A stretch of DNA of 64,000 nt from Sycon ciliatum (taxonomy: Eukaryota; Porifera; Calcarea; Leucosolenida; Sycettidae): assembly GCF_964019385.1 (NCBI RefSeq), contig NC_088643.1, forward strand, positions 46,724,677 to 46,788,676, read 5' to 3'. A program made the position numbers and the translations under genes. Positions 23,259-35,533 of the stretch are shown here, one piece after another. The stretch's first letter is position 1. Every line of letters begins with the position of its first letter. The notes under the pieces were generated by a model. The model saw only the letters and a program-made list of their open reading frames with translations. It was not told where the DNA came from and ran no database searches.

Positions 23259-23518
23259 CTGTCAAACCAACAACATGTGTGAACTTTTTTCTTTCTTTCT
23301 TTTTTACGAGAAACCACGAACCCCAAGAACAGAATACTGCATGATAGAGCTAGAGGTGGCTGCAGGCGCAACTAATGTGGTGAAACTGGAGCATCTCCGC
23401 CGACCTGAGGTCTCGGTTTCAGCGACACTTCAGTGCACCAAAAAGTGGGCACGGGAGGGGGGGAGTACATTTGTATAGAGGGTGAAAAATGGAAAGATGA
23501 TACATGTGAAAGAGTTAA

Positions 23519-24379
23519 AGGGGAAGTTAAGGCAAAAATTAAAATTTCACCAGTTGTAGTCTTCGGGGTGCTGAGTCGAATGGTCTTGGTCCGAGAAAGC
23601 TGAGACGCTTCCTTCCTACTTGAATCCCAATCGAACTCGCGCACTTCCACCGAAACTGGGTGACTGCGCCCTACTAGATGGGGATTTGTATGCAAAATGT
23701 CACTAAAAGCGCCATTTCGTTCTTATAAAAGCACGGATGACCGCGATTGGCCCATATGTTGTAGTCTTTTGGACGCTGAGTCGACTGGTTTTGGTCCGAA
23801 AAGGCTGCGATGCAGCGTTCCTCCTTTATTCCCAATCGAACATGGTTGAAGAAGCGGTCACGTGCTCCTGGGTGCCCAAATCACTTGGTCACCACGCCAG
23901 CAGGCGACAACTTTCACACCAAGGTTCAACTCGAGTTCAACTCGGGTGACAGGACTGCACCCAAAAAAGGTCAAACAGGCTAGTAAGTTGTACCCTGCAG
24001 GCACGGTGACCAGGTGACTGGTGTACGCAGGAGCACGTGACCGCTTGTTCAACCATGTTCGATTGGGAATAAAGGAGGAACGCTGCATCGCAGCCTTTTC
24101 GGACCAAAACCAATCGACTCAGCGTCCAAAAGACTACACCATATGGGCCAATCGCGGTCATCCGTGCTTTTATAAGAACAAAATGGCGCTTTTAGTGACA
24201 TTTTGCATACAAATCCCCATCTCGTAGGGCGCAGTCACCCAGTTTCGGTGGAAGTGCGCGAGTTCGATTGGGATTCAAGTAGGAAGGGAGCGTCACAGCT
24301 TCCTCGGACCAAGACCATTCGACTCAGCACCCCGAAGACTACAACTGGTGAAATTTTAATTTTTGCCTTAACTTCCCCT
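23519..24379. mobile_element. TTAA-flanked foldback element, copy 1 (861 bp)
   Basis: Long inverted arms begin AGGGGAAGTTAAGGCAAAAA and are flanked by TTAA on both sides (23515-23518 and 24380-24383). The arms are several hundred bp, so the element is almost entirely palindromic. TTAA duplications are typical of piggyBac and Kolobok. It has no coding capacity; short frames in the arms are shared by all copies. Other copies are at 39744-45993 and 49153-49762. Confidence 0.75.
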
Positions 24380-24639
24380 TTAAACAGCAGTGAGCATGCT
24401 GTCTGAAACAATCCACTGAGAAGGTTGATTTGCAACGTCAAGTCTCCGGACGAAGCCGGACGGGTTCAGATGCACGATTTTCGGAACTGGACCTAGCCAG
24501 CTTCATGCATGACACCATTGTCGACCGGCAATTATGCTTGTAATGCCAATTTTGCATGCGAAATGGTGTTATAATGCCAGCATTACGCCACCTGGAAAAA
24601 AGGGACTATTGCTAGCCATAATGCTAGCATTACCCGCCC

Positions 24640-25480
24640 ATGCCTACTCGCTATTGCCTATTGTTTCTAGTACATGTGTACTGGAGCACTTTGTCAAGAA
24701 ACAGCTGACGCCTTTCCTAGATGATCGCTCCGTGTTACCTTCCAGCCATTTGCATACCGAAGAAATCACTCTACAGAAGATGCTCTTATCCTTGCCTCCA
24801 ACCGCTGGAAATTGGCCAAATCCGAACGAAAACACACCGGGTGGTAATGGTAGATCTATCAAAGGCATTTTGATAGAGTTCAGCATGCCAGGTAGTGCAA
24901 GTGCTGTTTGACCTTGGCATTTTTGACACACCACTGGAATGGTTCCAAGGTCGGCAGAGCATCCCAGACCACGCCACCACTCCCCTTATTCATGGCTCAC
25001 ACATGACGGGTTTACGTGGCTCTAGTAAAAAAAATCTCTCGGAGCGGCAGCAGTATGTATGGGTGAAACACTCAGTTTCGCAATATGTTGGATGCTCCCG
25101 GGGAGTGCCTCAAGGCAGCGTTCTGGGCCCTCTCGCGCGGCTTTTTGTGCTGTATACCAGTGATAATATTGTCGGTTCTGCCAGGTAGTGTATGCTACCA
25201 GGAATTCGCTGACGATGTGGATCTGGACTACTCCGATTATCAGCCTGATTTAGTATGCTCTATTCTATCTAACGCTGTAACACGACTCGCTGAGTACTTG
25301 GACAGCATTGCCATTGGTCTGCATATTTAATGCCAGTAAAACCCAAGTCACGTTCGTGAGACCCCGCGGGTGTCTGGATGGACCATCACAAGTGACGTCT
25401 GGAAACACAGTGCTTGATGTTACTCCTGTCACGAAGTATAGTGTAGCCCTGAGGGCGACTCACTTATTAAAATTCATGTT
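24640..25480 (+). pseudogene. Decayed LINE (non-LTR) reverse transcriptase
   Basis: Fragments in shifting frames match non-LTR RT motifs in the right order: FAYRRNHSTEDAL (about 24750), VVMVDLSKAF then a frameshift and D (about 24845), GVPQGSVLGPL (about 25100), FADDVDLDYSDYQ (about 25205; the catalytic F-A-D-D box) and FNASKTQVTF (about 25325). At least three frameshifts or stops make it inactive. Jockey/CR1-type by motif style. Confidence 0.75.
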
Positions 25481-25486
25481 CTTCCC

Positions 25487-25493
<7 letters not shown>

Positions 25494-25522
<29 letters not shown>
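25494..25522. repeat. (CT)n microsatellite
   Basis: A run of TCTCTC lies directly after the LINE remnant. Confidence 0.9.
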
Positions 25523-25525
<3 letters not shown>

Positions 25526-25724
25526 CCCTCTGTCGTCCACATGATTGTATCAATTCAAGGAGGCGAAACCGCCTGTTTATGGTGCGACGTTAAAATAAAC
25601 TTCTACAACAACAAGTACCTCGGTGTCATGCTAGTAGTAGTAGTAGTAGTATTAGTAGTATGCCCAGTCACGCTATACAACTCGATGCGGGTATCTACAA
25701 CTACAGTAACTACTTACTTGGAAG

Positions 25725-25761
25725 CAGGGAGTCGTAAAATACCATAATTTACGACTCCCTG
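25725..25761. mobile_element. Family A ultra-short palindromic insertion (37 bp)
   Basis: CAGGGAGTCGTAAAATACC is followed by the slightly shortened complementary arm. The flanks CTTGGAAG (25717-25724) and CTTGGAAC (25762-25769) match at 7 of 8 bases and fit nTnnnnAn. Confidence 0.7.
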
Positions 25762-26031
25762 CTTGGAACCTTCCAAGGACATGTACATGTAATTAGTTCA
25801 AGGGGAAGGTTGAAGTGCGCACTAGGGTCCAGCGGATAATGCCGGCATTATAATATTCGGCATTATGAGACTATCCCAGCATCTCAGAGCATTATGGAGC
25901 ATTAGAAAGGAACAAGATGGGCATTATTGTGAGGTTTGAGCGGCATTACGAGTTTCATAGTGGATAATTTCGGGAAATCTCAGGTTTTTGGCAACAATCG
26001 GCTAAAGCCATGAGGTGCAACGCCATGTATA

Positions 26032-26365
26032 GGGCTTGAAAGTGATGATGTCAAAAACGGCCAGGGAGTAGTAAGTTGACATCAGATTTCTATTTTGGAT
26101 CCACTAAGGTGTGACTTTGCTATTGCCTCAGTATGTGGGTGCATAGCAACCCACTCATGTCGTATGCAGGGGTGCCTTTTACTTCGCCACCAGTTGTAAC
26201 CCCGCCCCCAGTAGCCAAATCAGTCAGTTTCACTGGCTACATCACCTTGCTGTGAGTAAGACGGCTTGAAATGTGCTTGGATCCATACAAAAACTGGATC
26301 CAAGTGGATCCAGTTTTTGAATTTTTGAAATTGTTGCTATGCTGTGACGTAGCACTTTCAAGCCC
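26032..26365. mobile_element. TA-flanked MITE (334 bp), copy 1
   Basis: The inverted termini are GGGCTTGAAAGTG, flanked by TA, nested in the CACTA-like element. An inverted copy of the same length lies at 33845-34178. It is non-coding. Confidence 0.7.
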
Positions 26366-26637
26366 TAATGTGCCGGCACATGACTTTGTAGACATGTAAC
26401 ACCTTTAGCAGTAAGGGCCGTAAGGCTACATAATCATTTTACCTGACTGCATACATGTAATGCTACATAAAGTCTTTATGCTGCCAGCGCTGCTAACAGC
26501 GCTGTTTATGCTTCCAGCGCTGTTAAACAATAAACAGGCCCCTCCAAGCAATGACGTGTAGTCAGGTACATGTAAATGTATAGGTGATGTAGCATGCCCA
26601 ACGTTGCAACTGAGGCTGTTACACAAAATCCGTAACG

Positions 26638-27115
26638 ATGATTTACGAGTCCTTTTTTAGAAATCCTGGAGAGCGATGGATGAGACTAGACGTACATTGT
26701 ACGCGAAGGGAATATCAAACAGACGAAGAGGAGGTTTCCTGTTATGCCATAGGCTCTGGCTATAGCATCTCTAGCGATACTGAAGTAAACATTGATCTAT
26801 TGATAAATTTGGACCTGGATGAAGGATCGGCTATAAAAAGAAAGAGCTTGTTCCAAATATCTGCCTTTGCCTAGTCCAGCTCAGCAGGCTCGAAAGGAGC
26901 TAGAATTTCTCATAGACGCAGTACCAAGACGATTTGAGTGCTCAGCAGCGCCTCTTACTTTCCTGGTGAAGCACGTACAGTTCGTCGTGGACGATTGTAA
27001 TGCAAGGCCTACAGTCAAGTGCTATCAGAAAAGAAGAGTACATGACTGTATTGTGGCCAACCATTTGTCTCCACGCAACCTCAGGAGAAGAAGACAGCGC
27101 AAGCAGAGGATGTAG
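26638..27115 (+). pseudogene. Small open frames inside the CACTA-like element
   Basis: Two overlapping frames (78 and 82 codons) on the plus strand may be remnants of one gene. The second has LTFLVKHVQFVVDDCNARP followed by a basic tail with RRRRQRKQR. I recognise no family. It could be a captured or decayed transposon gene. Confidence 0.25.
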
Positions 27116-27703
27116 AGCGGCAAAATAACTTCGGACCACGTGTTTTCAGGATTTCCGCAATTGGGAGGGATCTCAATCTGAGATCGTCTCCCAGGAACTG
27201 GCCTCACGTGAGCTGTTTCAGATGAAGACATTTTCATAGAGTGGAAGCAGTGACAGCTTGTCTGCAGGCAGGAGTACCACTTCCCATGATATGTTTCCAG
27301 CATCCAAATGATCACCAGCAAATAATGGTTTCACCTCTCACTACATGGATAAGCAAGGGAAAAAATTGATACACCCACTATTCAGCCACAGCCCTGCATC
27401 AAAGTTGCAATGGAGAGCAGCCAATGGAGACGCGATCATGTCTCACAGTGCTAAGAAGTGGTGGAGCTCGTGAGAGATATTGTAGCAGCTTCAGAGGCAG
27501 ATCGACTAAATGCATCCTTTCCTGGAAGTTTGACAACGCAAGTGCAGCCTTTCTTCCATTTTTGTTCCAAACCAAGAGCATTATAGCCCTTGCATTACAA
27601 GGTAGTTTTTGGAGCATTATGATCAGCATTATACGACCATTATACGACCATTATACGACCATTATACGACCATTTTCGGAGCATTATCCGATGGACCCTA
27701 GTG

Positions 27704-28790
27704 CGCACCCAATCATTAACTGCTAGAGCTGACTGGCACCTAAAACTTACAATGTAGTTGTAGAACGTCAGTTTCAATTTCTCGCCGCAGAGACCTCGTG
27801 AACCTCGCAAATACTAGTACATGATCGCAACAGAGCAAATGAGAGACGGCACCAGATGTATGAATAAGGATACACTGCATTACATCGTAACATCATGTAA
27901 TGGGAGTACTGCTCCTTCCGCCTCTCACTAGTCTCAGCTCTCAGCTCTCAGAGACACGATTCGGCGATACAGTGCATGTATTGTAGCCACTCTTCCTATG
28001 CCACCACTTTTTTAAGTAATTAGTTGTAGCGGACGGCCGTACGGGCGAACTGAAGGACGTGTTTTTAAAGAATGACCCTAGAATAATACGTCCTTTATAA
28101 GGGCGGTTCTCACTTTCTAGCACCTGAGCCTAAGGCGCAATTTCTACTTTCGCACCAGGTTGATTGCTAGCTAGCTGTCACACTTTTTCCTCACAACGAC
28201 TACGTCTACGTGTTGGGTTTATAAGAAGTCGATCATTCCCATTCATTCTATGTTAGTACTCGCTTCATTGAATACTGGTGACAGTGTTGTATTCGAGTAG
28301 GGTTCGACTTACTAGTAGTACATGATTGTATCACATTCTTCCTTTCATGCTTTCAGTATTTTGTACTCCTCCACAATGGCAGTTGTGTTTTGTTTGCCCG
28401 TAACAGAGGCTTTATCGAAACGGCCTTCCCTTTTATACACATGTACTACAGTAGCTTGAGGATGGGTGTCCTTGACCTGTGCGATCTGTTGGCCGATGTT
28501 GTCCTAAGCTGCAAGTCGCCGTTTCCTTGATCATGCTGTCTGTGGGTGTCTCAACTACATCATTACATGACTACTACTGCTATGGCCCTGGGACTTCCGC
28601 GACTGCGTCTTCAGCTGTCCAGCCTTCGGCAACGCATCTCCCGTGCAGCGCAGCCTACATCCCCTACGTCAGCCCCCCTGCTCACGGATCGGGATAGAGA
28701 CTACCGTGGACCCCAGCAGCCAGCGCCGCCGTCTTCTTGCAACACCAGGCCCAGAAACGTATGACTATGGGAGCCTCCACTGGCTCCAGT
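27704..28790. other. Unassigned region
   Basis: No coding region could be supported. Its right part (28480-28790) may belong to the upstream gag or leader region of the Gypsy remnant. Confidence 0.3.
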
Positions 28791-31700
28791 CTTCACCGGT
28801 GCAGCCGCCCAGGCAGTGGGTAGGAGCTGGAGCGTTGCGTCTTCAAAGCCCAGAAGACTAGGTGGCCTAATATGTTTACTAGTGCTGCAGCCAGTTATCT
28901 GGCAGGAAACGCACAGCTTTACCCCATGCGTCATGTCATCTATCGACGCCGGAAAGGTGTTCCTAGATTGGGAGACATGTCTGAAGGAAGCCATTGGCGT
29001 GCGTAGATCTACGGACCGACCGATCCTTGAGCAAGAACAGGCTCAGGAGTTGTGGAGTTGTTGAGCCTCTTCCAGGTCGGGTCCCTGGACGACTACATCA
29101 CCGACTTCACATGCAAAGCCCTAATGGTGCCGGACTTCGACGATCACATGCGAGCGGTATTGTTTGTCAAGGGATTACTAGTACTAGCATCTGATGCGTA
29201 CCTCTTCGTTGCGCTCAGGGAACACCCGAGTACAGTGACGGAAGCTTTCCGAGCAGCGAGGCTGATCAGCTGAGTGCTCTACCCTGCCAAAGACGCACCG
29301 CGCTCCGCGATACGACAGTGTCGCTCGTGGCAGGATCTAGGAACAGGTCACCAGCAGCAGCGACAAACCGAGAGCCTGTTCATATCCGATAGCTAGGTTA
29401 GTCAGTGTCGGATGTCGAGCCAGGGACAGCGCGGGGCCGGGAAGACCCTTATCATATCAACAATTGGAGGAGCTCCTGAGAAGGTATCAAGATGTCTTCC
29501 AGCATGAGCTTCCAGATGCGCTACCACCCGAACGAGGTGTCGACCACTAAGTAGAGGTCGAACACGGAGCGAAACCTCCATCAAGACCTGCCCACCCCTG
29601 CCTAAGCCTGAATTGGTCGAGCTATGGAGGCAAAGTTCACAGCCGTAGTCCTTCAAAAGGGTTTCCTGGAACCAAGTAAGTCACCATTTACAGGTCCCAG
29701 TGTTTGTTTTTGTCAAGAAGGCTGGCAGATCACTTCACATGGTTTGTGATCGGTGGGATTTGAACAGAATAAGTCGTGCCTTCCCAACATTGATGATCTG
29801 TTCGACACTGCATGTCCTGGGTAGTACATACTTCAGCAAGTTGGATTATGTTCTGGCTATAATCAAATCTGGATTAATAAGAGAGAGAGAGGATGTCCCG
29901 AAGACGGCCATTACCATTTGGACATTTCGAGTTTACTGTTATGGCAGGAAAGGTCTGGGCAGGAGAGATCTGGCATACTGCAATCCCTTCCCGTTCCATC
30001 CATGCTCTGGGAGCACATATCCGTGGCTTTATCATGGGTCTACCAAGTACTGTGAAAGCCATATATATAACGAAGTGCTAACTCTGACGAGTTAACGAGG
30101 AGAAATCTGTCGTTAAAATAGAAATCGTTATACAGAAATCGACACATATACTGTCCTATTGAGCGTTGAGAATGAGTGAGAATCGTTACCTTTGGTACAC
30201 GTAAACTAGTCAATTTTGGGAAATCGTTATAATGCGCCTCGTTAGAATAATGGCCTTTACAGTATGGCACGGGGCCATGATGCTATCTACACATTCGTAG
30301 ATCGCCTCACAGAATATGTTCACCTACAAACTTGTAGGCTGTGTTTACATGAGGCGTTTTAACCCAGATTGAGTTCGACCCGGGTCAAATTTCAACCCGC
30401 CATGAACACAGATTGACTGGCGCGTTTCCATACTGTAGTGACGCGCATATAAGCGCATGTGCCTATACCCGGGCATAAGTGCACCCTCACAAATAAGCGC
30501 ACGGGCTTATAAGTGAACCTAAATGCAATTCCATCCGCAACACACAGACACCACAAAAACACCATGTTCACATAGTTCAATGTGCATTGCGGTATCGCAC
30601 TACAAGTATGTGCATAATTATGCAAGGTGCCGGTACACTAGCAACTCAAGCGCATGCGCCTACGTGTGAGACAAAACGACCCGGAAAAAAATAGCAAATA
30701 AGGCCACACTGAAGAAGGTCTGTGGTTCGACTCACCCGACCGACCGTACAATTTCAGCCCGACCGTAACTTTTTTTCGGCGGGCTGTCGTGTGACTGACG
30801 TACGTGGACTGAACACGTCCACGTCTACGTGCTGTGCAGCGTGAGTCTGCGGATGCAGGCGGCTCCTTTTGGACTTGACTTGTAGTTGTACTGCAGTGCA
30901 GTGCAGTGAGTGGTAGATCTACGACTGCTGCCTTGTGCTGGTAGTAGAGTCTACTCGATACGACCACCGGCAGACTGGCGAGACTTATTTTGAAGTGACC
31001 GTCCGGTTGAGAGTGATTGCCTCGTTCCAGATTAAGGACGGCCTTCTGTTTTGGGATGAAGGACAGACGAGATTGCACTTTCCTCGTGTATTGGGAACGA
31101 TATTTCACCTGTACCGGTAAGTTGCTGCTCCATATGTGTGCAAGCACAGGAAGCGTCGATGGAAAAAGCCCATGTATTCGTGCACGCCGACACCAAACTA
31201 GCAATACATGTACCGGTACATTGTACAATTTGTACTTCGAAGTAGTTCCCGAACTTATTTTCAACTCGCATCGTTCTTCATTTGCTTGATGATTTGGACA
31301 GTCAGAGTCACCGCTTGAAGTTATTCTCTTCTCGTTCCAGAGCTACACAATGTTTCAAAGTATTAGCCAGTGATCCCTTTATACAACATGTATGGCATAA
31401 CACTGCGTAATAATACCGATGTACTGGGTGTCTAAAGGCAGTACAGTGTATTTACATGTACTAAAAAATATATTAAAAAAAAAAAATCCGCCCGCCCGCC
31501 CGTAAAAAAAATGTCCATGTTAGTCGAACCACACACCTTCTTTAGTTTGGCCTAACGCAAAATCTCACTCATAGGCGCATGTACATGTGCCTTTATGTGC
31601 GTCACTACGGTAATGCATTGCGCTTGACCCGGGTTGAAGCTTCGCCCCGGGTTGATTTCAACCCTTCCCAATCCACAAATCATACTACATGTACCGTACT

Positions 31701-32510
31701 TCTCGCGCCAGGTTTGAACAGCACTGCGCAGTCAAATTTCACGCGAAAGTTTTCACGTGACCATACAGGACTCTAGAAGTGGACTTTTGGCGGCATATCA
31801 GTAATGGACCCTGGGTCGACTGTCTTCATCATGTAAACACCCACCTATTTTTTCCATCGTACAGATTTTCAACCCGGGCTGAACTCGACCCGGTTTGAAA
31901 ATTCTCATACCTATAAACACAGCCCTAGTCCCTACCTCACCCATTGGGGATGCAAAAGGTAGCGCCTCGGTACCAGGCTTGCATTCAGTACAGCAAACCA
32001 TCCCCAAATGGACGGTCTCACCGAGAGGGAAAACATAATAATAATCTTTATTTCAGGATTACACATGATTGTGGAAGATGTCTTGAGGGCCTGCCATGAC
32101 AAATGGGACGTATTTTTACCCGTTTGTGAATTCGCCATCAAGCATTCATGGCAGCCATCCACTGATCAAAGTCCATACTGTTACAGTATGATATTTTTTT
32201 GAAATACGGAACCGAACCCCGGTCACCCCCTGGTCTACTCGTACGGGGTGGGGAGAGAATAATTGGCTTCAGGGAAAACAAGATGCCCAAAAGATGGCCG
32301 CGAAAACATGCCCTGATTGCCGCCCAGGACCGTCAAGCAATGCATGCAGACAGAGGCCGACAGTCTCGAAATTTCAAGGTGAATGACTTGGTCATGGTTT
32401 ACTGAGATTTCCTGGTGACCTCGGAGTGTTGTAACCAACCCACTCCTGAACTCCGACCAAAGTGATATGGCCCGTTCGGGATCACTGAGCGAGTAGGCCC
32501 AATGGCAATG
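28791..32510 (+). pseudogene. Decayed Ty3/Gypsy retrotransposon, interrupted
   Basis: Gag- and Pol-like fragments occur in order with many stops and frameshifts. Gag: VGSLDDYITDFTCKALMVPD (about 29075-29135). RT: FVFVKKAGRSLHMVCD, then YFSKLDY and DVPKTAITIWTF (29700-29930). Integrase: GHDAIYTFVDRLTEYVHL (about 30276-30330), then, after a 1.6-kb insertion, LGTRLAFSTANHPQMDGLTE and WDVFLPVCEFAIKHSWQPST (31970-32160). A C-terminal GPFGITERVGP-like piece lies near 32470. The integrase reading resumes across the element at 30335-31927, showing that this element inserted into it. The RNase H region is missing. It is an inactive relic. Confidence 0.72.
30335..31927. mobile_element. TIR element inserted in the Gypsy integrase
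   Basis: The inverted termini are TAGGCTGTGTTTACATGAG at the left and TAAACACAGCCCTA at the right. Subterminal TTGAGTTCGACCCGGGT recurs inverted near 31880. A second inverted pair lies inside (about 30702-30732 and 31522-31552, around GGCCACACTGAAGAAGG). A TA duplication is possible. No transposase is recognisable. Confidence 0.55.
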
Positions 32511-33844
32511 CTTTTCGTAGCCTAGGTCGTTCTTATTCAGTCCATGTACTGTGGTCTATGCACAGTGGAGTCACCATAATTATATGTACATTGGTACAGG
32601 TCTACTCTCGTTAGTGACGACATTGGTTACAAGACAAAACCTCATTACAGTCAGACCTCGCTTATCCGGTCCTCTTTTATCCGGATCCCTCGCCATCCGG
32701 AAGAAAATCGTTGGTTACCGATTTACAGCATATGTCAGCTCACTGACTTGTCAGTTTGAGCACTCTGGCAAGGTACGTTCGGGCCTGATTGGAAATTTTT
32801 ATTCCCGTAGCTATGCAGAAGACGTTACTTCAGTAACGTCTGGCGCTAGCCAGGGTCCACACAGCTTTAATTTGGTGTTTGTTTGTTTGTGGCGGACGGA
32901 CCTCCATATATCTGGCGCTATCCCGTATCTGTCCCGTACCGTACCATACCATCAAAGACAGCTGGCCACAAACAGCTGGCCACAAACAGCTGGCCACAAT
33001 ATTCAACGCATATTCAAATAGGGCTTTCAAATGCAAGATCATAACGTGAAGCAACTTGGAAGAATGAGTATGAATGCGAAGTGTATCGGGTAATGCATGT
33101 AGGGCGATTGTGCGGGTTCGAATCTCAGGTTATGCCTTGAAAAAAGAATAGGAAAATTGAAAAATTTATAACATCCCTATGCTTTTTTGCCTAGGTCATC
33201 AAGGTGGTAGACGGTGTCGTATTACCCTCGACCGGACCTGTCCCGTACCGTACCGTACCATCAAAGACAGCTGGGCCTGGCCACAAACAGCTGGCCACAA
33301 TATTCAAATAGGGCTTTCAAATGCAAGATCATAACGTGAAGCAACTTGGAAGAATTAGTATGTATGCGAAGTGTATCGGGGGATGCATGCAGGGCGATAG
33401 TGCGGGTTCGAATCCCAGGTTATGTCTTTAAAAAATAGGAGAAATGAAAAATTTACTACCGGTATGCTTTTTTGCCTAGGTCATCAAGGCAAAAAAGCAT
33501 AGCGTAGGGCCCTGAGCTTCCAAGCTCTCTCGTTTTCATTGCTATCAGGTTCGGCCTCATTTCCTCTGTGCTGCGCTGATGAGTTCACAAAGAACGAAAC
33601 AGCATGCTGTCCGCAGATTGAGTATGTCATGATACATACAGTACAGTCTGTATCGGCTATAGAGTGACCTGGTGACCGGGTATAAGAATATATCGGCTAC
33701 AGTGATATTGGTACGAAATATCAAAAGCAAAACGTATTTTATCCAGTAAAATATCACTATAACCAATATTATCGGATGTAATGATATATCGGATATTATG
33801 ATGGCAACAAAGAATCAAAACATGCATAACACACTATAATTATA

Positions 33845-34178
33845 GGGCTTGAAAGTGCTACGTCACAGCATAGCAACAATTTCAAAAATTCAAAAATTGG
33901 ATCCACTTGGATCCAGTTTTTGTATGGATCCAAGCACATTTCAAGCCGTCTTACTCTCAGCAAGGTGATGTAACCAGTGAAACTGACTGATTTGGCTACT
34001 GGGGGCGGGGTTACAACTGGTGGCGAAGTAAAAGTCACCCCTGCATACGACATGAGTGGGTTGCTATGCACCCACATACTGAGGCAATAGCAAAGTCACA
34101 CCTTAGTGGATCCAAAATAGAAATCTGATGTCAACTTAGTACTCCCTGGCCGTTTTTGACGTCATCACTTTCAAGCCC
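33845..34178. mobile_element. TA-flanked MITE (334 bp), copy 2, inverted
   Basis: Same family and length as 26032-26365 but in the opposite orientation, flanked by TA. The two are nearly identical over the whole length. Confidence 0.75.
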
Positions 34179-34218
34179 TATTGTTATCGGCTATAGTGAT
34201 AACTTTAAAATACATGTA

Positions 34219-34830
34219 CAGGTCGTCCCTCGTTAATACATAATCTCTGGGACTTGACAAATGTTATGATTGTATTAACGGGGTTTATGTACTAAACGAA
34301 AGTGTACATATCTTGCTTGTGTATCAGAATTTTTCACTTTTTTCAACTTTTCAGAGTGTTTCTTGCTGCCATGACTAGGGAGCGAGATATTCTTGATTCC
34401 CTCGATATAACATAAAAATTATGTTATAACGGTCACAGTCAGCGAAGATTCTACAGTTTTACTGTAAGACCAGACATTTTACATGAGACCTGCCCAGTCG
34501 CACCTGTACAGTCACTCGGGGATAAACAGAGCTTTGTCAGTTTGTGATGTGCGCTCTGATTTCTGAGCTAATTGCGTCCACCAGTAGAAACTAGAACACG
34601 ATGTGCCTCCACTGGAAGCCCAAAAGACCAACAAATTATGTACTATTGAGGTAAGTGGCATGCGGGTACGGAGAAATGTTATGTACTAACGGGGTTTATG
34701 TACTAACGAATTATGTACTAACCGACACAATTTATATGGAAGTGACCATGTTTCGTCCGGGACTTGAGATTTCTTATGTACTAACGGGGTTTATGTACTA
34801 ACCGGACTCGTATTAACGGGGGACGACCTG
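34219..34830. mobile_element. Tigger/pogo-like MITE (612 bp)
   Basis: The inverted termini are CAGGTCGTCCCTCGTTAATA, flanked by TA. The interior repeats the motif TTATGTACTAACGGGGT several times. Confidence 0.65.
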
Positions 34831-35533
34831 TAGCAATAATATCAAAGGCCCTATTTTTTTACTTTTTTCACGTTGCTTGTTTTTATAGTGATACATGTAC
34901 ATGTATATAACATAATTTTTTGTATGGAAATGCGGGCACTGTCAACTATGCAGCATGCTCATTTGTCAAAACACCATGCTGGAAGTATTTCCTTGCCTTT
35001 CATGTGTCGATCGGAAAAAAGTCCATCGTATCGCATATAGTGATGCATCGGTTATACTGTAGTGATAAAATCACGGAAATCAAAAGGGTACGCTATAGCC
35101 GATACAGACTGTATGTGTGTTCGATTATCCGGTTCCCTCGCCTATCCGGATATCTTTGTGGAAAACAGATGACCATGTGTGTGGTTATGCGAGGTCTGAC
35201 TGTACTTGTCATTTGCGCCATTTTGACAAAACCTATTGCAGGTTGATATACTGGTACTTGTAGTACCCAACTCACTATAACATGAACCTCGCTATAGCAT
35301 AACACTTCGCAACCCCCAGAGATTACGTTATAGTGAGGTCTGACTTGTAGTGACCAAATTCATTTTGTCAAAAGACCTGTATTACAATGTACGGCAAAAT
35401 AATGTCAATATTCTTGCATTCGATTAAGTTTGTGATTTCAAGTGGTGTCAGAGGATATGCAAAAGAGAAAAAGTTGCGTCCATGTGACCATGTCATGTGA
35501 CCATGTCATGTAAAACAAAAGAGGGGCACAGTA

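Larger units (their letters stand above)
25820..27703. mobile_element. CACTA (EnSpm-like) non-autonomous element
   Basis: The termini read CACTAGGGTCC and GGACCCTAGTG, flanked on both sides by CG, consistent with a 2-bp duplication. Many short subterminal repeats of the GCATTAT/ATAATGC type occur near both ends, including a tandem ATTATACGACC array at about 27630-27672. Subterminal repeats are typical of CACTA elements. The interior contains small frames (26638-26874 and 26867-27115) of unknown nature and a nested MITE at 26032. Confidence 0.6.
33644..35111. mobile_element. Pogo-like TIR element in the foldback loop
   Basis: TA duplications flank CAGTCTGTATCGGCTATAG and its complement. The termini resemble those of the elements at 18486 and 19092. 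Two further elements (33845-34178 and 34219-34830) are nested inside it. Confidence 0.6.

Noticed and set aside
23372..24441. Recurrent small frames shared by several loci, such as MTAIGPYVVVFWTLSRLVLV
   Set aside because: They lie in the arms of the TTAA foldback element; the repetition reflects the repeat, not a gene.
24534..27660. CRISPR-like array from repeated GCATTAT/ATTATACGACC
   Set aside because: Eukaryotic context; the repeats are short subterminal transposon motifs without spacers.
32646..35208. Single pogo element between CAGTCAGACCTCGC and its complement
   Set aside because: It would overlap rather than nest with the foldback arms, so the ends are probably separate relics.
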